From: Bin87 sp965220095
GTDB lineage: Bacteria; Chloroflexota; Dehalococcoidia; Lucifugimonadales; UBA3495
NCBI GenBank assembly: GCA_965220095.1
Contig: OZ244805.1
Coordinates: 1,302,001 to 1,366,000, forward strand
Length of the DNA: 64,000 bases
Reading direction: 5' to 3'
How positions within the stretch are numbered: position 1 is the first letter of the stretch; each line of letters starts with the position of its first letter. Position numbers and translations under genes: made by a program. The notes beneath the pieces are model-generated. The model searched no databases, was not told where the DNA came from, and worked only from the letters and a program-made list of their open reading frames with translations. Below are positions 17,042 to 25,542 of the stretch, in pieces.

Positions 17042-18130
17042 ATGTTTTCACCCGGCGGAGGTCAACCACCTCGACAGCCCGAATTCGACTTTAACCAAAT
17101 TTTCGGCCGCCTGAGCACCATGTTCGGTGGCGCCGGCGGGCGCCTGGGCGGCGGCAACATTGGAATCCTCATCGTCGCCGTCGTCGCCTTGATCGTCATC
17201 ATCTGGGCCGCCACCGGCGTATACACCATCAGCCCGGGCGAAAACGCCGCCCTGCGTCTCTTCGGCGCGGTTCAGGGCAACCCCGTTGACGCGGAAGGAC
17301 TGCACTGGTGGTGGCCGTCTCCGGTCGGCAAAAAAGACGTCGTAATGGTCACGCAAACCCGTCGTATGGAGTTGGGTTTCATCTCCAACGCCGCCGAAAC
17401 CAAAACCTCGGTCGAGAATGAAGCCCTGATGATTTCGGGGGACCTCAACATTGTCGACGTGCAGATGGTGGTGCAGTACCGCATCAGCAACCTCAACAAC
17501 TTCCTGTTCAACGTCGATGACCCGGGCGAGCTGGCGCGGAACATTGCCGAAGGCCGCCCCGACGGCCGCACCCTCAAAGATGGCGCCGAAGCCGCCCTGC
17601 GTCTGGTGGTCGGCCAACGCTCCATCGACGACGTGCTGGTGCGGGGCCGCGAAGTTGTGGAATCCGACACCAGGACGAGGCTGCAAGCCATTTTGGACAA
17701 ATACGGGGCTGGCATCGAGGTAATCTCGGTGCAGTTGCAGGACGTCAAAGCGCCCGAAGAGGTGCGCGAGGCTTTTGACGACGTGCTGCGTGGCCGGCAA
17801 GAGCGCGAAACCCGCATCAACCAGGCCCTGGCCTACGAGGCCGACATCATCCCGCGGGCCAGGGGTGACGCCGAGCGCATCATCCAGTCGGCAGAAGCCT
17901 TCAAACGGTCCCGCATCGAAACCGCCAACGGTGAAGCCCAGCGTTTTGAGGCGGTTCTCAATGAATACCTGAGCTCGCCCGAAGTAACGCGCCAGCGCCT
18001 CTACCTGGAAACTCTGGAATCGGTGCTGCCCGGCGTATCCAAGATCGTCGTCGACGGCTCAACCGACCCTATACTTATTGTGGGACAGGGGAGCAACATC
18101 GTACCTGCGCCAATCGGGCCCAACCCCTAG
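17042..18130 (+). CDS. hflK: SPFH-domain FtsH regulator HflK
   Basis: A 362-residue band-7/prohibitin-like protein. A Gly-rich N-terminus precedes one membrane segment (about 38-62, NIGILIVAVVALIVIIWAA). The SPFH domain follows ('GVYTISPGENAALRLFG', 'QMVVQYRISNLNNFLFNVDDPG'), then a long helix with 'RGDAERIIQSAEAFKRSRIETANGEAQRF'. With HflC it forms a ring around FtsH and modulates proteolysis. The ATG is preceded by AAGGA. The 63-base gap to hflC indicates an operon. Confidence 0.93.
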   Translation: MFSPGGGQPPRQPEFDFNQIFGRLSTMFGGAGGRLGGGNIGILIVAVVALIVIIWAATGVYTISPGENAALRLFGAVQGNPVDAEGLHWWWPSPVGKKDVVMVTQTRRMELGFISNAAETKTSVENEALMISGDLNIVDVQMVVQYRISNLNNFLFNVDDPGELARNIAEGRPDGRTLKDGAEAALRLVVGQRSIDDVLVRGREVVESDTRTRLQAILDKYGAGIEVISVQLQDVKAPEEVREAFDDVLRGRQERETRINQALAYEADIIPRARGDAERIIQSAEAFKRSRIETANGEAQRFEAVLNEYLSSPEVTRQRLYLETLESVLPGVSKIVVDGSTDPILIVGQGSNIVPAPIGPNP

Positions 18131-18193
18131 CCACCCTCGCCACACCCGCAGGTTTCCCCTTTTGACCGTCCGCCCCGCTCGGAGAACCCTTCA

Positions 18194-19144
18194 ATGCGCA
18201 ATCTCATCATCATCGTCATCATCATCGTCGTCGCTTTGGTTATTTTGCGCCAGGCGCTCTATGTGGTTGACGTTACCGAACAGGTAATCATCCTCCGCTT
18301 TGGTGAGGTGGTTAATACTCAAAACGAACCTGGCCTCAGCGTCAAACTCCCCTTCGTCGACACGGTGGTGCGACTGGACAAACGTATCCTGCGGATTGAC
18401 GCTCCGGCCACTTCGATGCCCGACCAGGACAAAGAGAACCTGGTGATCGACATTTACGCTCGCTACCGCATCACCGATGCAGTGCAGTTCCGCAAAACTC
18501 TGCAAACCGAAAACAACGCCCGCAGCCGCTTGGGGGACATCGTCATCTCCACCCTCCGTGACCGGGTTGCCCTGCGCGATCGCACCGACATCATTGGCGC
18601 CAAAACGCAACTTAACGAACTCGGTATACCCGTGGTTGATTCCGAGGGTATTCCCCTGGTCGAAGCACAGGAGACGCGAACTGAAATTCTCGATGAGGTG
18701 CTCCTGAGGGTTCAGGAAATTACCCAGCGGGACAACTTCGGCATTGAAATCATCGACGTGCGTATCAAGCGCGCCGACTTCCCACCCGCCGTTACCAATT
18801 CCATCTACACCAGAATGCGCGCCGAACGTAACCGTATCGCCGCCGGATTCCGCGCCGAAGGTGAAGAAGAAGACCGCAAGATTCGGGCCAACACCGACCG
18901 CGACCGCGACATCCTCCTGGCTGAAGCTGAGCGGGAATCCAACAAGCGGCGCGGTGAAGGTGAAGCGCAGGCTATCCAGATTCTGGCGGAATCGCTGAAC
19001 CGCGACCCCGAGCTGTTCGCCTTCCTGCGGAGCCTCGAATCCTACCGGCTGATATTCCAGACCGGAGACACCATCATTATGCCGGGTGACTCTCCGCTGC
19101 TGCGTTACCTGTCCGGCCCGGGCGGAACTACGCCCGCCGAATAA
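18194..19144 (+). CDS. hflC: SPFH-domain FtsH regulator HflC
   Basis: A 316-residue partner of HflK. It has an N-terminal membrane segment made largely of Ile/Val (residues 3-17, a run of ATC codons), then an SPFH domain ('YVVDVTEQVIILRFGEVV', 'YARYRITDAVQFRKTL') and a C-terminal coiled coil with 'MRAERNRIAAGFRAEGEEEDRKIRANTDRD', the usual HflC signature. GGAG lies nine bases before the ATG. The last hydrophobic stretch ends in a short Pro/Gly-rich tail. Confidence 0.93.
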   Translation: MRNLIIIVIIIVVALVILRQALYVVDVTEQVIILRFGEVVNTQNEPGLSVKLPFVDTVVRLDKRILRIDAPATSMPDQDKENLVIDIYARYRITDAVQFRKTLQTENNARSRLGDIVISTLRDRVALRDRTDIIGAKTQLNELGIPVVDSEGIPLVEAQETRTEILDEVLLRVQEITQRDNFGIEIIDVRIKRADFPPAVTNSIYTRMRAERNRIAAGFRAEGEEEDRKIRANTDRDRDILLAEAERESNKRRGEGEAQAIQILAESLNRDPELFAFLRSLESYRLIFQTGDTIIMPGDSPLLRYLSGPGGTTPAE

Positions 19145-19212
19145 ACGTGGCGGATTCCCGTACTCCCTTGCTCACCTACCTGGGCGGCCCAAATCCGTCT
19201 GGCAATGATTAG

Positions 19213-19242
19213 TTGATATACCATCGCCGAGGTATGTTAAAC
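19213..19242 (+). promoter_or_regulatory. Candidate sigma-70 promoter
   Basis: TTGATA and TTAAAC separated by 18 bases (or GTTAAA at 17), about 25 bases before the start chosen for the coiled-coil gene at 19266. Confidence 0.4.
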
Positions 19243-19265
19243 TGGAGTGGACAACCCTGAAATAC

Positions 19266-19589
19266 TTGGAGGCGGGAGCATACATCGCCATTATGCTCGC
19301 CGTACTGGGAGTTCCACAAATGCTGTCCAGCTATTTCGACCTCAGATCCCGTCGGGATGCCGAAGCAAGGGCTGAAGCCAGCGCAGAACGCCGTGAAGAG
19401 CGTAGCCGTGAAGATGCAGAACGTCGCCATCAGGAAATGATGATTATGTTGGCCGGTGTCCTGAGCAGAGGCGGCAACGAGGACCCAAACCAAAACGAAG
19501 TTATTCGTACCCTGCAACAGGTTATCGACGACCTCAGGGTCGAAAACGCCAGGCTCCGCAGCCAGCGCGACAACGGCAACTCCGGGTAA
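19266..19589 (+). CDS. Small membrane-anchored coiled-coil protein
   Basis: A 107-residue protein of unknown role. Residues about 5-23 are hydrophobic (AYIAIMLAVLGVPQMLSSYF). A charged coiled coil follows (RRDAEARAEASAERREERS...), and the end is a second short heptad helix (VIRTLQQVIDDLRVENARL). The frame starts at a TTG; an ATG at 19293 behind GGAGGCGGGAG is an alternative that would shorten the anchor. It sits just after hflKC and is closed by a clear terminator. Confidence 0.6.
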   Translation: MEAGAYIAIMLAVLGVPQMLSSYFDLRSRRDAEARAEASAERREERSREDAERRHQEMMIMLAGVLSRGGNEDPNQNEVIRTLQQVIDDLRVENARLRSQRDNGNSG

Positions 19590-19598
19590 TAACTGGAC

Positions 19599-19621
19599 GG
19601 GGCGGGTTTCAAACCCGCCCC
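19599..19621 (+). terminator. Intrinsic terminator
   Basis: GGGGCGGGTTT / AAACCCGCCCC, a perfect 11-base stem with a one-base centre, followed by a T-rich stretch, 10 bases after the coiled-coil gene. It also faces the convergent aldolase gene. Confidence 0.75.
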
Positions 19622-19650
19622 TTGCTTTTCCATAGCAAATGCTCGGCGCG

Positions 19651-20514
19651 CTATCGCCCGGCAATGCGCCGTCCTTCCGTCAGGCCACCGGCGGTGCGGG
19701 TAGGTGCGGTAATCAGGATGCTGAACCCCTGCTCGAGACGCATGGGCACCTCCGCTTCGGTGCAACCCACCGCACAGGGAACGCCGGCGTTCTGGCAGAT
19801 ACCCAAAATCCGCAGCAGCATCTCCTGCACCTCAGGATGGCCGGCGTTGCCCCGGTGCCCCAGAGCAACCGACATATCGCCCGGTCCGGCCCAGATGGCG
19901 CCGATGCCCTTCACTTCCCGCAGAATGTCGGGCAGGTTGTTGGCGCCGGTCGGTTCCTCGACAATGCCCATCAGCAGCAGGTTGCCGTCAGGGTCAATCG
20001 GCCAAATGTCGGCGGCGTCGTAATACTCGGTTGACGACAACCCCCAATAGCGGGGCGCAATGCGCTGCCACCAGCCCCGTTCGCCGGCCGGCTCAAAATC
20101 CGCTACGCCCGGAACCTGGGGATACCGCGCCGCCCGCACCGCCGACATTGCCCCCTCCACCGTGTCCAGGTGGGGCAGAATCAGGCCGTACACTCCGGTA
20201 TCCAGCGCCTGCTTGATGACCCACTGGTTCTGCTCCCGGGTGTTGGGCGGGATGCGCACCACCGGCGTCGGGTCGGCCTGCAAGCCGCCGCCGTCGGCCA
20301 CCCGTTTGCGATTGAGCAGGAACTGTAATGAAGTACGCAGGTTGTTGAACGACAACCCCTCGTGCTCCATCTCAATCATCACCATGTCGTAGTCGGAATC
20401 GGCAAAATAGGTCATCTCGTCCAGGTTGCCGTTCCAAATCAGGCCGGTGCCAAACACCGGCTTGCCCTCTTCCAGCAGCTGAATCACCTTGCTGTAACGT
20501 GTTGTGGCGGGCAT
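19651..20514 (-). CDS. HpcH/HpaI aldolase / citrate lyase family protein
   Basis: A 287-residue TIM-barrel class II aldolase. 'FGTGLIWNGNLDEMTYFADSDYDMVMIEMEHE' contains the usual first-strand and acidic motifs. 'LLLMGIVEEPTGANNL' supplies the metal-binding Glu and 'IWAGPGDMSVALGH' the metal-binding Asp. Family members cleave 2-keto-3-deoxy acids to pyruvate plus an aldehyde. The exact substrate is not evident; an insertion around residues 140-170 (GWWQRIAPRYWGLSSTEYYD) separates it from RhmA/HpaI types. AGGAGG precedes the ATG. It is the first gene in a minus-strand stretch with no obvious pathway partner. Confidence 0.85.
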   Translation of the reverse strand: MPATTRYSKVIQLLEEGKPVFGTGLIWNGNLDEMTYFADSDYDMVMIEMEHEGLSFNNLRTSLQFLLNRKRVADGGGLQADPTPVVRIPPNTREQNQWVIKQALDTGVYGLILPHLDTVEGAMSAVRAARYPQVPGVADFEPAGERGWWQRIAPRYWGLSSTEYYDAADIWPIDPDGNLLLMGIVEEPTGANNLPDILREVKGIGAIWAGPGDMSVALGHRGNAGHPEVQEMLLRILGICQNAGVPCAVGCTEAEVPMRLEQGFSILITAPTRTAGGLTEGRRIAGR

Positions 20515-20577
20515 ATTTTCTGCCTCCTGTATCGCGTTTGCCGTGGGTCGCCTTTGCCGTGGATCGCGTTTGGGCGT

Positions 20578-21846
20578 CTATAACCCGAACAGCGCGGCGT
20601 GAAACTCGGTGTCGCCGTCGTGTGGGCCCACCACCGCCAGTCGCAATGCCGTCGGGTCGATGAGCCGTTCGGCAGCCCGCAGCACGTCAGCCGGCGTAAC
20701 GGCGTCGATGCGGTTGGCCGTCTCATCGGGCGTAATTACCTCACCCATCAACAGCTCTTGCGACGACAGCCACGCCGCCACCGAGCGAGAATCTTCCATG
20801 CGCATCAACAGCCGTCCCTTGATGTACTCGCGCACCTTGTGAACCTCGGTCGCCGGAGCGAGTTCCAGCAGCGTGGTCAACTCGGCGCGGATGGCGGCCA
20901 CCGCCTCAACCGCGTGGCTCGGTTCGGTGCCGCAGGACACCACCAGCGAGCCGCAATCGCGGTAGTTGCTCAACCCGCTCTGCACATCGTAGGTAATGCC
21001 GAGGTTCTCGCGCAGGTTCTGGAACAACCGGCTGCTCATACCGTCGCCCAACACGCCATTCATCACGATGGCGGCGTAGCGATCCGGGTCGGTCAGCGTC
21101 AGCCCCGGCAGTCCCATACAGATGTTGGTATCCTCAGCGGTGCGCTGGTCCACCAGGATGGCGGATGCAGCGTTGGCGGTGGGGGCAAACGGCTCCCAGC
21201 CCAGCGGTTCGCCCGGCAGCCAGTCTGCGGTAGCCCCGACCACCAGATTGATCGCATCATCGTGGGTCAGGTTGCCGGCAATGCCCACCACGGTGTTGTT
21301 GGGCCGATACTGCCTTTCCATGTACTGTCGCACGTCGTCCAGCGTGATGGCGCCCACCGTGGCCGGGTCTCCGCCCACATCGCGGCCCATCGCCTGCCCC
21401 GGCCACAGGGCGCGGTCGATCAGCAGACCGCAAACGTCCGCCGGATAGTCGTTGGTCATCCGTAGTTCGTCCAGGATGACCTCGCGTTCCTTCTCCATCT
21501 CCACCGGATCCAGGAGTGGGTGGCGAATCAGGTCCAGCAGCACGGGCAAGGCGCGGTCGGCGTAAACGCTGGCCACCTTGCAATAGAAGGATGTCATCTC
21601 CCGGTCGGTGGCGGCGTTCATCATGCCGCCGACGCCCTCCACGGCTTCTGAGATAGCCAGCGCCGTCGGCCACGTGCGGGTGCCCTTGAACGGCAGGTGT
21701 TCCAGGAAGTGGGAGAGACCGGCCAGTTCAGCGGGTTCGTATCGGGAGCCGGCGCCCACCGAAATGAACATCGAGACGCTGCGGGTGTGGGGCATCTCTG
21801 CCGTCAACACCCGCAGGCCATTGGCCAGCACCGTGCGTCGATACAT
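20578..21846 (-). CDS. M16-family zinc peptidase (insulinase/processing peptidase-like)
   Basis: A 422-residue metallopeptidase. The inverted zinc motif HxxEH is intact as H46-F-L-E-H50, followed by 'PFKGT', and the downstream acidic ligand region 'TDREMTSFYCKV' is present. The C-terminal half has the usual 'GLP' and 'RLFQNLRENLGITYDVQS' motifs of the second domain. Members degrade small peptides or process precursors. GGGGAG lies six bases before the ATG. It is separated by 63 bases from the aldolase. Confidence 0.9.
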   Translation of the reverse strand: MYRRTVLANGLRVLTAEMPHTRSVSMFISVGAGSRYEPAELAGLSHFLEHLPFKGTRTWPTALAISEAVEGVGGMMNAATDREMTSFYCKVASVYADRALPVLLDLIRHPLLDPVEMEKEREVILDELRMTNDYPADVCGLLIDRALWPGQAMGRDVGGDPATVGAITLDDVRQYMERQYRPNNTVVGIAGNLTHDDAINLVVGATADWLPGEPLGWEPFAPTANAASAILVDQRTAEDTNICMGLPGLTLTDPDRYAAIVMNGVLGDGMSSRLFQNLRENLGITYDVQSGLSNYRDCGSLVVSCGTEPSHAVEAVAAIRAELTTLLELAPATEVHKVREYIKGRLLMRMEDSRSVAAWLSSQELLMGEVITPDETANRIDAVTPADVLRAAERLIDPTALRLAVVGPHDGDTEFHAALFGL

Positions 21847-21916
21847 TAAAAACTCCCCAAGTCCCCTCTCCCTTGATGGGAGAGGGTTAGGGTGAGGGTG
21901 ATTTTCCGCTGCCGCA

Positions 21917-22579
21917 TCACGTATTCAGCCAGTCCACGTCGCCCTGCAAATCCGTCGGGTGCGACTTGGACATGAACACCGTATACCGCCGGCGGGCCTC
22001 GCCGATGGTGGTGTTTTCGGGGCCGTGCCCAGGATAGACGTAGGTGTCGTCGGGCAGGGTGAGCAGCTTGCCGCTGATGCTGCCGAGTTCCTGCTGCAAC
22101 GCCTCCGGACTGCGTGATCGCCCCGGGCCGCCCGGAAAGAGGGTGTCGCCCGAGAAGACGAAACCACCCACCAGGAAACAGGTCGACCCTTCAGTGTGGC
22201 CCGGTGTGCTCAAACACTGGATGCTGCGGTTGCCAAACGTTACGGTGTCGCCGTCGCTGAGGCTGCGCTGCGGCGGGCTGGGCGGCAAGCCGGCGTCCGG
22301 CCCGCCGATGGCAGCCGGCGCGCCGATCTCGCCGGTAATCTCGGTGTAACCGGCCAGGTGGTCCTGGTGGCCGTGGGTAATCAGGATGGCCTGCACGTCG
22401 ATGCTGTGGGCCTGCACCTCGTCAATCATCTTTTCCGGTTCGGCAGGGGTGTCGATACAAACGCCCTGGTTGGTTTCCGGACAAACCACGATGTAGCCGT
22501 TGTTGCCCAGGGTGCCCATATTTTCAATCTTGTGGACGGTAACATCGCCCGCCCCCTGCGCCTCATGGTGAACTGGCAT
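21917..22579 (-). CDS. MBL-fold metallo-hydrolase (glyoxalase II-like)
   Basis: A 220-residue metallo-beta-lactamase-fold enzyme. The metal motif THGHQDHLAG (about residues 68-77), a later 'PGHTEGSTCFLV' His and 'FSGDTLFPGGPGRS' Asp complete the dinuclear site. The compact size and the C-terminal 'VYPGHGPENTTIGEAR' fit the hydroxyacylglutathione-hydrolase-like group, which hydrolyses thioesters or related bonds. AGAGGAGG lies upstream of the ATG, and an extended -10 box (22654-22662) is 74 bases upstream. Confidence 0.9.
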   Translation of the reverse strand: MPVHHEAQGAGDVTVHKIENMGTLGNNGYIVVCPETNQGVCIDTPAEPEKMIDEVQAHSIDVQAILITHGHQDHLAGYTEITGEIGAPAAIGGPDAGLPPSPPQRSLSDGDTVTFGNRSIQCLSTPGHTEGSTCFLVGGFVFSGDTLFPGGPGRSRSPEALQQELGSISGKLLTLPDDTYVYPGHGPENTTIGEARRRYTVFMSKSHPTDLQGDVDWLNT

Positions 22580-22653
22580 ATTGCTGCGCCTCCTCTTTTG
22601 ATGACAAGGGTTGGGGTGAGGGTAAAAGCCTCTACCCAGTCAACCGTATTCGC

Positions 22654-22662
22654 ATTGTAGCA
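22654..22662 (-). promoter_or_regulatory. Extended -10 promoter element
   Basis: TGCTACAAT on the minus strand upstream of the MBL hydrolase. The same box followed by GCG, and a similar ribosome-binding context (GGAGGCGC-GCAATATG), recur in the gene remnant at 26740-26883. Confidence 0.5.
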
Positions 22663-22681
22663 AACCTGGAGAGACGGAGGG

Positions 22682-23363
22682 CAGGGCAAACGCATTCTAA
22701 CTTTAGGTGGCCTGATAATAGGTGGCCTGATAGATCGTCATTCCCGCATCCTTTCTGTCATTCCCGCGAAAGCGGGAATCCATACAGATTGCTTCCAGGC
22801 AGTTGACGTACAACCAAGCCACTTGGATTCCCGCTTTCGCGGGAATGACGGGCACCTCAAAAACTGATTCAATTAGAATGCGGTTGCCCTGGCAAGTTTC
22901 TCAAATGGGGGTTTGTTCAGGGCAAACGCATTCTAACTTTAGGTGGCCTGATAATAGGTGGCCTGATAAATCGTCATTCCCGCATCCTTTCTGTCATTCC
23001 CGCGTAAGCGGGAATCCATACAGATTGCTTCCAGGCAGTTGACGTACAACCAAGCCACTTGGATTCCCGCTTTCGCGGGAATGACGGGCACCTCAAAAAC
23101 TGATTCAATTAGAATGCGGTTGCCCTGGCAAGTTTCTCAAATGGGGGTTTGTTCAGGGCAAACGCATTCTAACTTTAGGTGGCCTGATAATAGGTGGCCT
23201 GATAAATCGTCATTCCCGCATCCTTTCTGTCATTCCCGCGTAAGCGGGAATCCATACAGATTGCTTCCAGGCAGTTGACGTACAACCAAGCCACTTGGAT
23301 TCCCGCTTTCGCGGGAATGACGGGCACCTCAAAAACTGATTCAATTAGAATGCGGTTGCCCTG
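22682..23363. repeat. Three tandem copies of the CAGGG-ended MITE, family A (A3-A5)
   Basis: Copies at 22682-22891, 22918-23127 and 23154-23363, each 210 bases, with identical 26-base spacers, so the unit repeats with a 236-base period. Each copy has a short internal duplication of TAGGTGGCCTGATAA at the left. Near-identity implies recent tandem amplification rather than three independent insertions. The 79-residue open frames in them are by-products. Confidence 0.9.
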
Positions 23364-23371
23364 GTTGGTTC

Positions 23372-23587
23372 GTGAATCGGTTTGTTATCCCCGTCATAAT
23401 CATGGTAGCGTTGCTGGCTCTTATTATTTTGAGTGGGAGCGCTATGGTATGGCAAGCATCGCTGTCGTTAAAGATGTTGTCGCCGGCGGAGAGCCGACTT
23501 TTGGATTTAGCGGAGTGGATGTTGAAAGGTGCGTTTTTGTCGTTGCTTGGGTTTTTGGTTGGGTTGGGAATGAATATCCGTAAATAG
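23372..23587 (+). CDS. Small two-helix membrane protein
   Basis: A 71-residue hydrophobic protein. The first helix covers residues about 4-26 (FVIPVIIMVALLALIILSGSAMV). A linker with 'AESRLLDLAEWMLKGAF' leads to a second helix (LSLLGFLVGLG). The start is a GTG nine bases after the tandem MITE array; no strong ribosome site is visible, and ATG 23402 is an alternative. The layout and the 'LLxLAxxxxKxALGxxxG'-like segment resemble the 62-residue protein at 36133-36321. Function unknown. Confidence 0.55.
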   Translation: MNRFVIPVIIMVALLALIILSGSAMVWQASLSLKMLSPAESRLLDLAEWMLKGAFLSLLGFLVGLGMNIRK

Positions 23588-23792
23588 TATTGGTGGATGC
23601 CGAACTTGGGCTGTTTAGCAGCACAGCGTTACGGCTGGACAGATTCGGAACTTTCACGGGTTTGGGGCGTTGTCAAATTGTTTTGCAAGTTTCACACGAT
23701 TCCTAAACTCCGCCGACTAGAGCCGGTGGACAAATTGATTGCGGGTCCGCAGAATGGCTCTGGCGCGGGTGTTTGCGAAGTGCCCGGTGCGG

Positions 23793-24149
23793 TCAGTAGC
23801 GGAGCAGGTGTGTGGGAATGAGGCGGCCGTTCACTGGGTCGACGGCGAGACCGGCTTCTTCGAGGGTTACGACTCCGAGGAGGCTTGGCTCGTTCTCTGC
23901 GGCGAATATGACCGGTGTGTAGAACTCGAATCCCTCGAGCCTTACGATGGTTTGGCCGATGTCTACTGGGACGATCCTCCCGTCCGCGGTCTGTGATGGC
24001 ATTGACCGTTGGATGGGCACTCCCAATCGTTCGAGCATGGCCCGGGGTACTGCCGTGTAGGTGGAGCCGGTGTCGACGATGATGTCGAGTTCTTCGAGTT
24101 GGTGGCCTTGGAGGTCGCCGACCTGAATGGTTACTGTTACGGTTCCCAA
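23793..24149 (-). CDS. Retropepsin-like clan AA aspartic protease
   Basis: A 118-residue single-lobe aspartic protease-like protein. The catalytic motif is D26-T-G-S-T ('LDIIVDTGSTYTAVP'), and the flap and second-half 'LLGVVTLEEAGLAVDP' match the bacterial retroviral-protease-like family. It would need to form a dimer to be active. The start is a TTG behind GGGGA. It is an isolated gene in a repeat-rich segment, with nothing nearby to suggest a substrate. Confidence 0.85.
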   Translation of the reverse strand: MGTVTVTIQVGDLQGHQLEELDIIVDTGSTYTAVPRAMLERLGVPIQRSMPSQTADGRIVPVDIGQTIVRLEGFEFYTPVIFAAENEPSLLGVVTLEEAGLAVDPVNGRLIPTHLLRY

Positions 24150-24239
24150 GATTTTTCCCCGGTGGTTTGGCGCCGTCTGCCCAGCTTGCGTTTTTCCATG
24201 CTAGTGGGCAGGCGTATTATTTGTCAACAGACCCGGGTG

Positions 24240-24452
24240 TGTTGACATTTCCCCGTCATCCCCGCGAAACCACCGTAACTCCCGCGAAACCACCGTCATT
24301 CCCGCGAAAGCGGGAATCCAAAGACGCTATCAGCCAACTACGTTCTCTTTGCCGGGACGGTCCTGGATTCCCGCCTTCGCGGGAATGACAGAAAGGATGC
24401 GGGAATGACGAAATGGAGTATGCCGAACCGTCTCATATCGCAAATGTCAACA
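24240..24452. repeat. Inverted-repeat-bounded non-coding element
   Basis: TGTTGACATTT at 24240-24250 is repeated inverted at 24442-24452. The interior holds GTCATTCCCGCGAAAGCGGG-type palindromes in both directions and no gene. It fills the 319-base gap between the retropepsin and HEPN genes. Confidence 0.5.
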
Positions 24453-24468
24453 GGGCCTAAACAGGTGG

Positions 24469-24819
24469 TCAGACCAACGGTTCGAGTAACTCCAAGAACT
24501 GCTCCACGTCGTTCAACGCGTCGGCTACGTTATTGGCGTCGTCAATATCCTCGTAGAAATTCGAGTGCAGGTGATTGGCAGACCGGAATAGCCGACTGAT
24601 AGTAATATCCCTGCGTTCGTCAGCCAGCATTTGCACCGCTTGCCAGATGTGACGATGGGTTTTGTGGTTCCAACCTCGTTGTTCCGCGACGGCCTTGACC
24701 ATCTGCGCTGCCGCGCCCCACCCTTTTTCGGACGCTTGGCGGGTGTCGCCTTGCCTCAATTCAGTTCGCGCCTGCGCCAACAGGGGGCGGCTCGCCGCGT
24801 GGTAGGGTTGCGTAGTCAT
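24469..24819 (-). CDS. PaREP1/HEPN-like domain protein
   Basis: A 116-residue all-helical protein. 'RQGDTRQASEKGWGAAAQMVKAVAE' and 'RSANHLHSNFYED' match the PaREP1-type HEPN fold, whose members often pair with nucleotidyltransferases or act in toxin-antitoxin-like settings. No nucleotidyltransferase gene adjoins it here. The frame continues upstream into a MITE copy, but ATG 24819 behind GGAG is the supported start. A RelE/Phd pair lies just beyond, in the opposite direction. Confidence 0.75.
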   Translation of the reverse strand: MTTQPYHAASRPLLAQARTELRQGDTRQASEKGWGAAAQMVKAVAEQRGWNHKTHRHIWQAVQMLADERRDITISRLFRSANHLHSNFYEDIDDANNVADALNDVEQFLELLEPLV

Positions 24820-24934
24820 GCCGATCTCCAATTCCGAATTGCGCCAGTATGGTCGAGACCGCACTGCTATCAGTATATCCGCATATCCGCATATCCGCTC
24901 CAATGGCGTTGGCAACCGATTTACCGCTGCCGTG

Positions 24935-25129
24935 CAGGGCAACCGCATTCTAATTGAATCAGTTTTTGAGGTGCCCGTCATTCCCGCGAAAGCGGGAATC
25001 CAAGTGGCTTGGTTGTACGTCAACTGCCTGGAAGCAATCTGTATGGATTCCCGCTTTCGCGGGAATGACAGAAAGGATGCGGGAATGACGATTTATCAGG
25101 CCACCTAAAGTTAGAATGTGTTTGCCCTG
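24935..25129. repeat. CAGGG-ended MITE, family A (copy A6)
   Basis: A 195-base copy with both termini intact (CAGGGCAACCGC... / ...TTTGCCCTG). Its flanks (CGCTGCCGTG and TTAGGAATCG) do not match, so the target duplication is lost or rearranged. It lies between the HEPN gene and the RelE promoter. Confidence 0.8.
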
Positions 25130-25147
25130 TTAGGAATCGCCTCTCAA

Positions 25148-25178
25148 TTGCGTGTTTGTACAAAATAGCGTACTATTT
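25148..25178 (+). promoter_or_regulatory. Promoter with overlapping operator palindrome for the RelE/Phd module
   Basis: TTGCGT (25148-25153) and TACTAT (25171-25176) are 17 bases apart. A perfect inverted repeat AAATAG-CGTA-CTATTT (25163-25178) covers the -10. Such palindromes are the usual binding sites for autoregulating antitoxin complexes. Confidence 0.6.
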
Positions 25179-25203
25179 GACGTACACTTTTTCGGTTTAG
25201 CGC

Positions 25204-25539
25204 ATGGATTGGCAAATCAACTTTACTGAGTCGGCTCTCGACACGCTTCGGAACGTATCCGACCGCCGAATACAGCGGGTGATCCTGGAACTGGCTCAAG
25301 CGTTGTCGGAAGAACCCGACCGGAAAGGTGCGCCGCTTCGGGATGAACTGAGTGGGTATAGATCTATCAGAGCCGCCGGGCAACGCTATCGAATCATTTA
25401 CCGAGTTGACAAGAACCTGCGGAGCGTAATCATAATTGCGATGGGTCTCCGCAGAGAGGGAGACCGACAGGATATCTACGCATTGGCTCAACGGTTGGTC
25501 AGGCTGGGACTCGTTGAACCGACCGACGACCTGGAGTAA
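25204..25539 (+). CDS. RelE/ParE-family toxin
   Basis: A 111-residue member of the RelE fold. 'MDWQINFTESALDTLRNVSDRR', 'GYRSIRAAGQRYRIIYRVD' and 'VIIIAMGLRREGD' follow the RelE/ParE pattern of conserved basic residues for mRNA cleavage or gyrase inhibition. The toxin comes first and the antitoxin gene starts three bases after its stop, so they are co-translated. The start has no ribosome-binding site. An operator palindrome precedes it. Confidence 0.88.
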   Translation: MDWQINFTESALDTLRNVSDRRIQRVILELAQALSEEPDRKGAPLRDELSGYRSIRAAGQRYRIIYRVDKNLRSVIIIAMGLRREGDRQDIYALAQRLVRLGLVEPTDDLE

Positions 25540-25542
25540 ATC

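Noticed and set aside
22803..23278. 79-residue open frames repeated in the tandem MITEs
   Set aside because: They are identical readings of the GTCATTCCCGC-type palindromes, without ribosome sites, and recur wherever a family A copy lies.
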